Of a stretch of DNA of 44,516 nt, positions 34,391 to 43,099 are shown piece by piece. The number at the start of each line of letters is the position of its first letter. Positions within the stretch are counted from its first letter, which is position 1. The position numbers and the translations under genes were made by a program. The notes under the pieces are model-generated. The model was given only the letters and a program-made list of their open reading frames with translations. It searched no databases and had not been told where the DNA came from. The DNA comes from Clostridiales bacterium. GTDB taxonomy: Bacteria; Bacillota; Clostridia; Lachnospirales; Lachnospiraceae. The stretch lies in contig JAJQBI010000073.1 in NCBI GenBank assembly GCA_021203365.1, positions 1 to 44,516 on the forward strand, read 5' to 3'.

Positions 34391-34419
34391 TGGACATCTT
34401 GTGAATTCTATGGTATAAT
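34391..34419 (+). promoter_or_regulatory. Promoter of the PFOR gene
   Basis: TGGACA at 34391-34396 and TATAAT at 34414-34419 are 17 bp apart, about 100 bases before the ATG. This is near-consensus, fitting a highly expressed fermentation enzyme. Confidence 0.8.
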
Positions 34420-34520
34420 ACTCGAATGGTAGATTTTTAGAAGCGTATTAAGTGTCGTTAAGCTTTACGCGCTCTGGAAATATCAATTTTTCATCACACC
34501 TTTAAGGAGGAAAAGAAACT

Positions 34521-37500
34521 ATGGCAAGAAAGATGAAAACCATGGATGGTAACCATGCAGCCGCTCATGCGTCTTACGCATTTTCGGATGTCGCTGCGAT
34601 TTACCCCATTACTCCTTCATCGGTTATGGCGGAGGCAACCGATGAGTGGGCAACTCAGGGAAGGAAGAACATCTTCGGACAGGAAGTACAGGTTACGGAA
34701 ATGCAGTCCGAAGCAGGCGCGGCAGGCGCGGTGCACGGCTCTCTGGCCGCGGGCGCTCTGACTACAACCTATACGGCTTCCCAGGGTCTGCTTCTTATGA
34801 TCCCCAACCTTTATAAGATTGCCGGTGAGCAGCTTCCGGGCGTTATCAATGTATCCGCCCGCTGTGTGGCTTCCCACGCGCTGAACATCTTTGGAGATCA
34901 CTCGGACGTTATGGCATGTCGTCAGACCGGATGCGCGATGCTCTGCGAGTCTTCCGTACAGGAGGTTATGGACCTGACTCCGGTGGCACATCTGGCCGCC
35001 ATCAAGGGCAAGGTTCCATTTATCAACTTCTTTGACGGCTTCCGTACATCTCATGAGATCCAGAAGATCGAGACCTGGGATTATGAGGATCTGAAGGATA
35101 TGGCAGATATGGACGCGATTCAGGCTTTCCGTGACAATGCCCTGAATCCCAATCATCCATGCCAGAGAGGCTCCGCTCAGAATCCGGATATCTTCTTCCA
35201 GGCGAGAGAGTCCTGCAATCCCTATTATGACGCTCTTCCCGCCGTTGTTCAGGAATATATGGACAAGGTAAACGAGAAGATCGGAACGGATTATAAGCTT
35301 TTCAATTATTACGGAGCTCCGGATGCGGAGCACATCATCGTAGCCATGGGTTCTGTGAACGATACCATTGAGGAGACCATCGACTACCTTACCGCCGCAG
35401 GCCAGAAGGTGGGCGTTGTGAAGGTCCGCCTTTACAGACCATTCTGCGCGCAGGCTCTGATCGACGCTATCCCGGACACTGTAAAGGTAATCTCCGTCCT
35501 TGACAGAACCAAGGAGCCCGGCTCCCTGGGTGAGCCGCTGTACCTGGATGTGGTAGCCGCTCTGAAGGGAAGCAAATTCGACAGCGTGGAGATCCTGACC
35601 GGCCGTTATGGACTGGGATCCAAGGATACCACCCCTGCACAGATCGTGGCCGTATATGAGAACACGGAGAAGAAGCATTTCACCATCGGCATCGTAGACG
35701 ATGTGACCAATCTCTCTCTTGAGACCGGCGCACCTCTGGTGACCACTCCGGAGGGAACCACCAACTGTAAATTCTGGGGCCTTGGCGCGGATGGTACGGT
35801 TGGAGCCAACAAGAACTCCATCAAGATCATTGGCGACAACACCGATATGTATGCCCAGGCTTATTTTGACTATGATTCCAAGAAATCCGGCGGTGTGACC
35901 ATGTCTCACCTTCGTTTTGGAAAGAAGCCCATCAAGTCTACCTATCTGATTCATAAGGCGGACTTCGTGGCATGTCACAACCCGTCCTATATCAACAAGT
36001 ACAACATGGTACAGGAGCTGGTGGATGGAGGAACCTTCCTTCTGAACTGCGCCTGGGATATGGAAGGCCTTGAGAGCCATCTTCCTGGCCAGGTAAAGGC
36101 TTTTATTGCCAATCATAATATCAGATTCTACACCATCGACGGTGTGAAGATCGGTATTGAGACCGGCATGGGACCCACCCGTATCAACACCATCCTTCAG
36201 TCTGCATTCTTCAAGCTGACAGGAATTATTCCTGAGGATCAGGCAATCGACCTTATGAAGGCTGCCGCCAAGGCTACCTATGGACGTAAGGGTGATGACG
36301 TGGTTCAGAAGAACTGGGCGGCCATCGACGCCGGCGCGAAGCAGGTCGTTGAGATCCAGGTTCCCGAGAGCTGGAAGGACGCACAGGATGAGGGCCTGTT
36401 CATGGCTCACGCGGACGAGGGACGCGAGGATGTTGTGAAATTTGTCAACACGGTACAGAGTAAGGTAAACGCACAGGAAGGAAATAACCTGCCGGTTTCC
36501 GCGTTCAGGGATTATGTGGACGGCACCACGCCCTCCGGCGCAGCTGCCTATGAGAAGCGCGGTATCGCAGTGAATGTTCCGGTATGGCAGCCGGAGAACT
36601 GTATCCAGTGTAACCGCTGCTCCTATGTATGCCCCCATGCGGTCATCCGCCCGGTGGCTCTGACAGAAGAGGAAGCGGCCAACGCTCCGGAAGGCATTCA
36701 GACACTGCCTCTTACCGGAATGAAAGAGTACAAATTTACCATGACGGTTTCCGCTCTTGACTGTACAGGCTGCGGCTCCTGTGCCAACGTATGCCCGGGC
36801 AAGAAGGGTGCGAAGGCTCTGGTTATGAAGAGTCTGGAAGAAAACGCAGGCTCTCAGAAGTATTTCGATTACGGCGTGAAGCTTCCGGTGAAGGAAGACG
36901 TTGTGGCGAAGTTCAAGGAAGCTACTGTAAAGGGAAGCCAGTTCAAGCAGCCGCTGCTTGAGTTCTCCGGCGCCTGCGCGGGCTGCGGCGAGACTCCTTA
37001 TGCCAAGCTGATCACCCAGCTGTTTGGCGACAGAATGTACATTGCCAACGCCACAGGCTGCTCCTCCATCTGGGGCAACTCCTCCCCGTCCACTCCTTAT
37101 ACGGTGAACGCAAAGGGACAGGGCCCGGCATGGTCCAACTCTCTGTTTGAGGACAACGCTGAATTTGGTTATGGTATGCTTCTCGCCCAGAAAGCCATCC
37201 GGGACGGCCTGAAGACAAAGGTTACCGACCTTGTTGAGAACGGATCCAATGAGGATGTGAAGGCTGCCGGGCAGGAATGGCTGGATACATTTGCTTCCGG
37301 CGCCACAAACGGAGCCGCTACGGATAAGCTGATTGCGGCCCTGGAGGCCTGTGGATGCGATAAGGCAAAAGAGATCCTCGCCCAGAAGGATTTCCTGGCG
37401 AAGAAATCCCAGTGGATCTTCGGTGGTGACGGATGGGCCTATGATATCGGCTTCGGCGGTGTAGACCATGTACTTGCCAGCGGACGCGACGTGAATATTA

Positions 37501-38069
37501 TGGTATTTGATACGGAGGTTTACTCCAACACAGGCGGACAGTCCTCCAAATCCACGCCTACCGGCGCAATTGCACAGTTTGCAGCCGGCGGCAAGGAGAC
37601 AAAGAAGAAGGATATGGCATCCATCGCCATGAGCTATGGCTATGTATATGTGGCTCAGATTTCCATGGGTGCTGACTTCAACCAGACTGTGAAGGCTCTG
37701 GCGGAAGCGGAAGCTTATCCGGGTCCGTCTCTGATCATAGCCTATGCGCCCTGCATTAACCATGGTATTAAGAAGGGTATGGCAAAGGCTCAGACCGAGG
37801 AAGAGCTGGCTGTGAAGTGTGGATACTGGCACAACTTCCGTTACAACCCGGCTGCGAAGGCAGAGGGCAAGAACGCCTTTACCCTGGATTCCAAGGCTCC
37901 GAATATGGATGATTATCAGGCATTCCTGGACGGCGAGGTTCGTTACAATTCTCTGAAACGTCAGAATCCGGAGAAGGCAGCCAGACTGTTCGCGAAGAAC
38001 GAGTCCGAGGCGAAGGAAAGATACGCATATCTGAACAAGCTGATTGCGCTGTATTCCGCGGAAGAATAA
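34521..38069 (+). CDS. nifJ: Pyruvate:ferredoxin (flavodoxin) oxidoreductase
   Basis: It oxidises pyruvate to acetyl-CoA and CO2 with reduction of ferredoxin or flavodoxin, the central step of clostridial fermentation. The length of 1182 residues is normal for the single-chain enzyme. In order: domain I (AIYPITPSSVMAE, AGAAGAVHGSLAAGALTT); domain II and the CoA-binding region (GRYGLGSKDTTP); a ferredoxin-like domain with two 4Fe-4S motifs near 693 (CIQCNRCSYVCP) and 748 (CTGCGSCANVCP); the proximal cluster Cys near 818 (CAGCGETPY); the thiamine diphosphate domain from about 969 (GDGWAYDIGFGGVDH, NTGGQSSKSTPTG). AAGGAGG precedes the ATG. It is monocistronic between a strong promoter and a terminator. 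Confidence 0.98.
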   Translation: MARKMKTMDGNHAAAHASYAFSDVAAIYPITPSSVMAEATDEWATQGRKNIFGQEVQVTEMQSEAGAAGAVHGSLAAGALTTTYTASQGLLLMIPNLYKIAGEQLPGVINVSARCVASHALNIFGDHSDVMACRQTGCAMLCESSVQEVMDLTPVAHLAAIKGKVPFINFFDGFRTSHEIQKIETWDYEDLKDMADMDAIQAFRDNALNPNHPCQRGSAQNPDIFFQARESCNPYYDALPAVVQEYMDKVNEKIGTDYKLFNYYGAPDAEHIIVAMGSVNDTIEETIDYLTAAGQKVGVVKVRLYRPFCAQALIDAIPDTVKVISVLDRTKEPGSLGEPLYLDVVAALKGSKFDSVEILTGRYGLGSKDTTPAQIVAVYENTEKKHFTIGIVDDVTNLSLETGAPLVTTPEGTTNCKFWGLGADGTVGANKNSIKIIGDNTDMYAQAYFDYDSKKSGGVTMSHLRFGKKPIKSTYLIHKADFVACHNPSYINKYNMVQELVDGGTFLLNCAWDMEGLESHLPGQVKAFIANHNIRFYTIDGVKIGIETGMGPTRINTILQSAFFKLTGIIPEDQAIDLMKAAAKATYGRKGDDVVQKNWAAIDAGAKQVVEIQVPESWKDAQDEGLFMAHADEGREDVVKFVNTVQSKVNAQEGNNLPVSAFRDYVDGTTPSGAAAYEKRGIAVNVPVWQPENCIQCNRCSYVCPHAVIRPVALTEEEAANAPEGIQTLPLTGMKEYKFTMTVSALDCTGCGSCANVCPGKKGAKALVMKSLEENAGSQKYFDYGVKLPVKEDVVAKFKEATVKGSQFKQPLLEFSGACAGCGETPYAKLITQLFGDRMYIANATGCSSIWGNSSPSTPYTVNAKGQGPAWSNSLFEDNAEFGYGMLLAQKAIRDGLKTKVTDLVENGSNEDVKAAGQEWLDTFASGATNGAATDKLIAALEACGCDKAKEILAQKDFLAKKSQWIFGGDGWAYDIGFGGVDHVLASGRDVNIMVFDTEVYSNTGGQSSKSTPTGAIAQFAAGGKETKKKDMASIAMSYGYVYVAQISMGADFNQTVKALAEAEAYPGPSLIIAYAPCINHGIKKGMAKAQTEEELAVKCGYWHNFRYNPAAKAEGKNAFTLDSKAPNMDDYQAFLDGEVRYNSLKRQNPEKAARLFAKNESEAKERYAYLNKLIALYSAEE

Positions 38070-38113
38070 ATTCTGTATAAGGCCAGGAGGTTTTTTATCG
38101 CTTTAACTGCTCT

Positions 38114-38147
38114 AAAAAACACGGTGTGAAAACACCGTGTTTTTTTG
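38114..38147 (+). terminator. Terminator of the PFOR gene
   Basis: AAAAAACACGGTGT, a GAAA loop, and ACACCGTGTTTTTT form a perfect stem followed by T. This is a textbook rho-independent terminator. Confidence 0.92.
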
Positions 38148-38156
38148 TTCTGCGCA

Positions 38157-38185
38157 TGGACATAAAAAAAGGGGTATGATATAAT
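38157..38185 (+). promoter_or_regulatory. Promoter of the glycosyltransferase-cobalamin gene run
   Basis: TGGACA at 38157-38162 and TATAAT at 38180-38185 are 17 bp apart, the same boxes and spacing as the PFOR promoter. It lies about 45 bases before the first ATG. Confidence 0.75.
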
Positions 38186-38228
38186 GTTATAAAAATGTTT
38201 CCATTGTTCAGATAAAAGAAAGGAAAAA

Positions 38229-38954
38229 ATGGATATATTATATATTGTTATGCCCGCGTATAACGAGGAGGCGAATATTGAGGGGACGGTACAGGAATGG
38301 TATCCCCTCCTGGAGGGGAAAAGCCGGAATTCCCGGCTGGTGATTGCGGACAGCGGAAGCACGGATTCTACCCATGAGATTCTCCTTCGGCTGCAGAAGG
38401 ATTATCCCGCGCTGGAGATCCTATCTGACACGGAGAGGCAGCATGGCCCTAAGGTGATTGCTCTTTACGATTACGCCATCCGCCATCAGGCGGATTATAT
38501 CTTTCAGACCGACTCGGACGGGCAGACGGCCCCCCAGGAGTTTCCCCTGTTCTGGAAAAACCGAAGGAAATATCAGGGAATTTTCGGCTGGCGGGAAGGC
38601 CGGGAGGACGGAAGATCCAGAGTCCTTGTGGAAAAAATGGTGTGCCTGCTGCTGCAGCTTTATTTCGGGGTGAGGGTTCCGGACGCCAACGCACCTTTTC
38701 GTCTGATGCGGGCGGATGCCGTGGCGAAATATCTTTACCGGCTGCCCCCGGATTATAATATACCCAATATTATGCTTACGACCTATTTTTCCTTTTATAA
38801 TGAGAGGATTACCTTCCGGAAAATTACCTTTAGACCAAGACATGCCGGCACGAATTCCATGAATATTCCACGGATCCTGAGGATTGGCCTTAAGGCAATG
38901 GGGGATTTTCGGGTATTTAAGAAAGGGATGAAGGAATGTGCAGGCTGTCCGTAG
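38229..38954 (+). CDS. Family 2 glycosyltransferase
   Basis: A protein of 241 residues with the GT-A fold: VMPAYNEEANIEGTV at the start, ADSGSTDSTHEIL, and the DxD-like FQTDSDGQTAPQEF. It has no membrane helices, unlike its neighbour. It probably moves a sugar from a nucleotide or polyprenyl donor at the inner face of the membrane; substrate unknown. GAAAGGA lies upstream of the ATG. It overlaps the next glycosyltransferase by 19 bases, so the two are probably coupled. Confidence 0.9.
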   Translation: MDILYIVMPAYNEEANIEGTVQEWYPLLEGKSRNSRLVIADSGSTDSTHEILLRLQKDYPALEILSDTERQHGPKVIALYDYAIRHQADYIFQTDSDGQTAPQEFPLFWKNRRKYQGIFGWREGREDGRSRVLVEKMVCLLLQLYFGVRVPDANAPFRLMRADAVAKYLYRLPPDYNIPNIMLTTYFSFYNERITFRKITFRPRHAGTNSMNIPRILRIGLKAMGDFRVFKKGMKECAGCP

Positions 38955-39949
38955 TCATACCAGCCTTTAATGAAGAGCCGATGATTTCGAGGACGGTTGG
39001 CGTGCTGCGCGAAATTCTTGGAAGCGCTGGCATTTCCTGGGAGATTGTTTTTGTGGATGACGGTTCCACAGATCAGACGTGGGAGCAGATTGGGAGAGAG
39101 GCCTCCCTGGACAGCCGCGTGACCGGTCTCTGTTTTTCCAGGAACTTCGGAAAGGAAGCGGCAATCATTGCCGGCCTGGCCAAAGCATGCGGAGAAGCGG
39201 TGGCTGTGATGGACTGTGATCTCCAGCACCCGCCGGAGCTCCTTCCTGAGATGTTCAGACTCTGGGAAGAGGGCTATGAGATTGTGGAAGGTGTGAAGGA
39301 GGACCGGGGAGAGGAAAGCCTCTTCCATAAAAGAGGTGCAGGTCTGTTTTATCGCCTGATGTCCAGGGCAGTGGGAGTGGATATGAAGAACTCCTCCGAC
39401 TTTAAGCTGCTGGATCAAAAAGCGGTGCAGAGCATTCTGTCCATGCCGGAGCGGAATATGTTTTTCCGTGCGGCCTCCTCCTGGGTGGGTTATCGTACGG
39501 TGAAGGTTCCTTTTGAGGTGCAGGCCCGGGAGACCGGGCAGTCCAAATGGTCCGTGCGTTCTCTTTTCGGATACGCTTTTACCAATATTGTGTCGTTTAC
39601 CACGGTTCCGCTGCAGTTTGTAACCATTGGAGGCACGGTCTGTTTAGTTTTGTCCCTTATTCTGACTGTCTATTCACTGATTCAGTATTTTTCCGGCCAT
39701 GCGGTGGAAGGATACACCACAATTCTGATTGTGCTTCTTTTTATCGGAAGCTCCGTGATGATGAGCCTGGGAGTGATCGGCTATTATATTGCCAGGATTT
39801 TTGAAGAAGTAAAAAGCAGGCCCCGCTACATTGTCTCCAGAGTGCTTGGAGGAAACCGGAGGGAATCTTCGGAAAAGGCGGCCGATCATCAGACTCAGTT
39901 CTCAGGAAAAGAGGAAATTCTTGAAAAATACGATTCGAAAAATATATGA
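38936..39949 (+). CDS. Polyprenyl-phosphate glycosyltransferase, GtrB/DPM1-like
   Basis: A protein of 337 residues. A GT2 domain (LSVVIPAFNEEPMI, VFVDDGSTDQTWEQI, AVMDCDLQHPPELLPEM) is followed by QSKWSVRSLFGYAF, typical of dolichol/undecaprenyl-phosphate transferases, and two C-terminal helices near 232-255 and 266-290. Such enzymes transfer hexose from a nucleotide sugar to undecaprenyl phosphate. The GtrA-family protein encoded next would be the matching flippase. The start overlaps the upstream gene, and its 3' end overlaps the GtrA start. Confidence 0.93.
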   Translation: MCRLSVVIPAFNEEPMISRTVGVLREILGSAGISWEIVFVDDGSTDQTWEQIGREASLDSRVTGLCFSRNFGKEAAIIAGLAKACGEAVAVMDCDLQHPPELLPEMFRLWEEGYEIVEGVKEDRGEESLFHKRGAGLFYRLMSRAVGVDMKNSSDFKLLDQKAVQSILSMPERNMFFRAASSWVGYRTVKVPFEVQARETGQSKWSVRSLFGYAFTNIVSFTTVPLQFVTIGGTVCLVLSLILTVYSLIQYFSGHAVEGYTTILIVLLFIGSSVMMSLGVIGYYIARIFEEVKSRPRYIVSRVLGGNRRESSEKAADHQTQFSGKEEILEKYDSKNI

Positions 39950-40346
39950 GAATGATGCGGTCCGCTATGTATTTTTCGGCGGATGCACCACACTTGTAAA
40001 TCTGGTCTGTTTTTATTTTCTCCGTCTGGTTCAGGTGGGCCTTACGGCGGCCAACCTGATTTCCATTATCGCTGCAATACTATTTGCCTATATTGTGAAT
40101 TCCAGGTTTGTGTTCCGGGATCACTGTGAGACCCTGGCAGATCACATTCGCCCCTTCTGTAAATTTATCGGTGCCCGGGCCTTTACCATGGCGGTGGAGC
40201 TGGTGGGCGTCTGGCTTCTGGTAAGTGTTCTGGGACTTGCGGATATGACGGGAAAGCTGTTTACCCAGGTTCTTGTCCTGGTTTTAAATTACATTTTCAG
40301 TAAATTCTTTGTTTTTACAGGTGAGAGAAGGAGGAAAAACAAATGA
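39921..40346 (+). CDS. GtrA-family membrane protein (lipid-linked sugar flippase)
   Basis: A protein of 141 residues from a TTG start with GAGGAAATTC just upstream; no ATG lies closer to the conserved start DAVRYVFFGGCTTLVN. Four helices follow (LVCFYFLRLVQ, LISIIAAILFAYIVNSRFVF, FTMAVELVGVWLLVSVL, LVLVLNYIFSKFFVF), the GtrA pattern. It probably flips the undecaprenyl-phosphate sugar made by the preceding enzyme. It overlaps that gene by 29 bases, and its stop overlaps the cobT start by ATGA, joining surface glycosylation and cobalamin genes in one transcript. Confidence 0.88.
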   Translation: MKNTIRKIYENDAVRYVFFGGCTTLVNLVCFYFLRLVQVGLTAANLISIIAAILFAYIVNSRFVFRDHCETLADHIRPFCKFIGARAFTMAVELVGVWLLVSVLGLADMTGKLFTQVLVLVLNYIFSKFFVFTGERRRKNK

Positions 40347-41395
40347 CATTTGTGGAAGCGCGGGAGCAGATTCAGCCCCTGGATGAGAAAGCCATGAAGG
40401 AGGCGCAGAAGCGATGGGACACCATTGCCAAGCCGCTGCATTCTCTTGGAGATCTGGAGACCATGCTGATTCGCATTGCCGGAATTCAGAGGAGCGCAGA
40501 TGCGGATATTTCCAGGAAAGCCCTGATTGTCATGTGCGCGGACAACGGCGTTGTGGAGGAGGGCGTGACTCAGACCGGACAGGAAGTGACCGCCATAGTG
40601 GCGGAAAATTTCCTTGTGGGCAGCACCACGTCCTGTATTATGAGCCGCCAGTGCGGAACGGACGTCTTCCCGGTGGATGTGGGCATGGCAAGAGATACAA
40701 AAGTCCGTACGGATCTGAAGGTGGCCTGTGGTACGGCGAATATGACAAAAGGACCGGCCATGAGCCGGGAGCAGGCCGTAAAGGCCATTGAAGCCGGGAT
40801 TTCCATGGCGGTGGAGCTGAAGGAAAAGGGCTACAGGATTTTTGCCACCGGGGAGATGGGAATCGGAAACACCACCACCAGCAGCGCGGTAGCCTCTGTG
40901 CTTATGGGGGAGCCTGTGGAGGAGATGACCGGCCGGGGAGCCGGGCTTTCCAGCGAAGGCCTGGCCCGCAAGATCAACGCGATCCACAGGGCGATTCAGG
41001 TCAATCAGCCGAACCCGGAGGATGCCCTGGATGTCCTGTCCAAGGTGGGCGGCTTTGACATCGCCGGTATGGCGGGCGTCTGCATTGGCGGTGCAGCTCT
41101 TGGAATTCCTGTAGTGCTGGACGGATTTATTTCCTGCGCAGCCGCTCTGACAGCCGTAAGACTCTGCCCGATGGCGGGAGAGTATCTCCTGGCTTCTCAT
41201 GTCTCCAGAGAGCCGGCCGCCGGGAAGATTCTTTCCCATATGGGAAAGGAAGCGCCCATTCGTGCCGGGATGTGCCTTGGGGAGGGAACCGGGGCGGTGA
41301 CGCTGTTTCCTCTTCTGGACATGGCGTCCGCGGTTTACCATTCAATGGACACTTTTGATGAAATTCATGTGGAACAGTACGAGGAGTTAAAATAG
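40343..41395 (+). CDS. cobT: Nicotinate-nucleotide:dimethylbenzimidazole phosphoribosyltransferase
   Basis: It makes the alpha-ribazole phosphate of the lower ligand from nicotinate mononucleotide and a benzimidazole-type base. The length of 350 residues is typical. Visible motifs are KPLHSLGDLETM near residue 30, MCADNGVVEEGVTQTG, GMARDT, ATGEMGIGNTTTSSA, GRGAGLSSEG, the FISCAAAL stretch, and GMCLGEGTGAVTLFPLLD with the catalytic Glu. AGGAGG lies upstream inside the GtrA gene. With cobU, cobS and cobC it completes nucleotide-loop assembly. No corrin-ring genes are in the window. Confidence 0.97.
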   Translation: MTFVEAREQIQPLDEKAMKEAQKRWDTIAKPLHSLGDLETMLIRIAGIQRSADADISRKALIVMCADNGVVEEGVTQTGQEVTAIVAENFLVGSTTSCIMSRQCGTDVFPVDVGMARDTKVRTDLKVACGTANMTKGPAMSREQAVKAIEAGISMAVELKEKGYRIFATGEMGIGNTTTSSAVASVLMGEPVEEMTGRGAGLSSEGLARKINAIHRAIQVNQPNPEDALDVLSKVGGFDIAGMAGVCIGGAALGIPVVLDGFISCAAALTAVRLCPMAGEYLLASHVSREPAAGKILSHMGKEAPIRAGMCLGEGTGAVTLFPLLDMASAVYHSMDTFDEIHVEQYEELK

Positions 41396-41396
41396 T

Positions 41397-41945
41397 ATGC
41401 TGATTCTTGTGACAGGAGGGAGCGGAAGCGGAAAATCGGCTTACGCGGAGGAGCGGGCGGTTTTGTTTCCGGCGAAGAGAAGAATCTACGTGGCCACCAT
41501 GTATCCCTATGATCTGGAAAGCCGCCACCGGGTGGACCGTCACCGCAGAATGCGATGGGGGAAGGACTTTGAGACTGTCGAGTGCTATACGCATCTGGAC
41601 GAGCTGTATCTTCCCAGGGACTGTACGGTTCTTCTGGAATGCATGTCCAATCTTGTGGCCAATGAAATGTTCATGGAAGGCGGGGCCGGAGAGCGGGCAG
41701 AGGAGGAAATCCTGGAGGGAATCCGACAGCTACGGTCCCAGGTGAGGGATATGGTGATTGTTACAAACGAGATTTCCTCCGACGGCTGTCTGTATGAGAG
41801 GGAGACAGTCAGATACCAGGAGGTTCTGGGCCATATCAATCAGAAGCTTGCAAGAATCGCGGATGAGGTAGCGGAAGTGGTTTATGGAATTCCTTTAATT
41901 CTTAAAGGGGGCAGAGCGAATGAAGAGCCTTTGGAACAGCTTTAA
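41397..41945 (+). CDS. cobU: Adenosylcobinamide kinase/guanylyltransferase
   Basis: It phosphorylates adenosylcobinamide and adds GMP to give adenosylcobinamide-GDP. The protein has 182 residues. The P-loop GGSGSGKSAYAEERA is intact, as are VATMYPYD and the His-containing RHRVDRHRRMRWG region needed for guanylylation. The later signature usually reading NEVGxGIVP is changed to TNEISSDGCLYERE, while the end (HINQKLARIADEVAEVVYGIPLILKG) is normal. It begins 1 base after the cobT stop, and its 3' end overlaps cobS by 26 bases. A second, shorter CobU-like gene follows cobS. Confidence 0.93.
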   Translation: MLILVTGGSGSGKSAYAEERAVLFPAKRRIYVATMYPYDLESRHRVDRHRRMRWGKDFETVECYTHLDELYLPRDCTVLLECMSNLVANEMFMEGGAGERAEEEILEGIRQLRSQVRDMVIVTNEISSDGCLYERETVRYQEVLGHINQKLARIADEVAEVVYGIPLILKGGRANEEPLEQL

Positions 41946-42690
41946 GGCCGCTTTTGCCATGTTTTCCAAGATTCCTGTGCCTCAGGTGGACTGGACCAGG
42001 GAAAACATGAAGTATATGTTCTGCTTTTTCCCTCTGATCGGCACGGCGGTGGGAGCTCTGACCCTGCTGGCGGCCTGGGCCGGAGTCAGGCTTGAGTTTC
42101 AGCGCGGATTTGTGGCGGCTGTTCTCACGGCGATCCCGGTGCTGGTTACGGGGGGGATACATCTGGATGGTCTTCTGGATACGGCAGATGCTCTCAGCTC
42201 CTGGCAGGAGAGAAAGAAGCGTCTTGAGATCCTGAAGGATTCCAACGCGGGGGCTTTTGCGGTCATCACGGCGGGAACGTTTTTTGTCCTTTATTATGGT
42301 GCGTGGACGCAGCTTCTTTATGACTGGAAAAGCCTTGGAGTGCTGTCGCTGGGATTTATGGTTTCCAGAAGTTTCTCCGGGATCGGCGTGGTGAGTATTC
42401 CAAAGGCCCGGGAGGACGGCACTGTGGCGGAATTTTCCAGGAATGCTTCCCAGACTGTGGTGAGAAATGTGCTGATTCTGTATCTGGTGCTTCTTCTGGC
42501 GGGAATGGTGTGGATTTCACCTCCACGGGGAATCGCGGCGTTTATCGCAGCGCTGCTTGTTTTTGTATATTATCGTCACATGACGATGAAATACTTCGGC
42601 GGGACGACGGGGGATCTGTCAGGCTTTTTTCTCTGCCTGTGTGAGCTTGTTATGGCTCTGACTCTGTCTGTCTGTACAGCTGTTATTTAG
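41920..42690 (+). CDS. cobS: Adenosylcobinamide-GDP ribazoletransferase (cobalamin synthase)
   Basis: It joins adenosylcobinamide-GDP to alpha-ribazole (phosphate) at the membrane, the last assembly step. At 256 residues it has five or six helices and the family motifs FSKIPVPQ near residue 15, GGIHLDGLLDTADAL and LKDSNAGAFAVI, whose acidic residues bind Mg2+. GGGGGCAG lies upstream of the ATG. It overlaps cobU, and the CobU-like gene follows after 22 bases. Confidence 0.96.
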   Translation: MKSLWNSFKAAFAMFSKIPVPQVDWTRENMKYMFCFFPLIGTAVGALTLLAAWAGVRLEFQRGFVAAVLTAIPVLVTGGIHLDGLLDTADALSSWQERKKRLEILKDSNAGAFAVITAGTFFVLYYGAWTQLLYDWKSLGVLSLGFMVSRSFSGIGVVSIPKAREDGTVAEFSRNASQTVVRNVLILYLVLLLAGMVWISPPRGIAAFIAALLVFVYYRHMTMKYFGGTTGDLSGFFLCLCELVMALTLSVCTAVI

Positions 42691-42712
42691 AACTGCGGCA
42701 GGAGGTATCTCG

Positions 42713-43099
42713 ATGGAAATGATTATTGGCGGTGCTTTCCAGGGAAAGGAAAGCTACGCGAGAGAAAAATATCCGGAAATAAAATGGAAAAAGGGAACAG
42801 AGCTGACGGAGGAGGAGCTTTTTGCGGCGGAGGGCGTTCTGGATTTTCAGGAATACGTCCGCAGATGTCTCCTGGAGGGAAAGGAGCTCTCAGACTTTTC
42901 CAAAAGACTTTTTCAGGAAAATCCAGACCTGATTCTGGTTTCTCAGGAGGTAGGGTACGGAGTGGTTCCTGTGGATGCTTTTGACCGGGAATACCGGGAG
43001 GCAGTTGGAAGAGTATGTACAGAGCTTGCCGGCTGCAGCGCCAGGGTGACCCGTGTGGTATGCGGCATTGGAATGGTAATTAAGGGGGAAAAATGCTGA
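42713..43099 (+). CDS. Short CobU-like protein
   Basis: A protein of 128 residues resembling CobU at both ends but lacking its middle. The P-loop is altered (GGAFQGKESYARE, Glu where CobU has Ser/Thr). The guanylylation His region is missing, being replaced by a segment ending RCLLEGKELSDFSKRLF. The CobU signature SQEVGYGVVPVDAFDREYREAVG and end VTRVVCGIGMVIKG are well kept. It may be a non-catalytic partner of the CobU at 41397, which lacks exactly this signature, or a degenerate paralogue with a new role. AGGAGGT precedes the ATG, and it overlaps cobC by 7 bases. Confidence 0.85.
   Translation: MEMIIGGAFQGKESYAREKYPEIKWKKGTELTEEELFAAEGVLDFQEYVRRCLLEGKELSDFSKRLFQENPDLILVSQEVGYGVVPVDAFDREYREAVGRVCTELAGCSARVTRVVCGIGMVIKGEKC

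Noticed and set aside
34617..37832. A 1071-codon open frame opposite the PFOR gene
   Set aside because: It is an antisense shadow caused by the codon bias of a long, highly expressed gene; its product shows no domain and no start signal. The long frame opposite icd (1211-2458) is the same case.
38088..38107. Similarity of TTTTATCGCTTTAA-like sequence after PFOR to the module at 32766-32779
   Set aside because: Only one arm-like stretch is present without the partner arm or the lead sequence, so chance similarity is likely.
40320..40345. Cobalamin riboswitch before cobT, or SAM riboswitch/T-box before metA
   Set aside because: cobT starts inside the GtrA gene, and only 60 bases precede metA; neither has room for, or motifs of, these elements.
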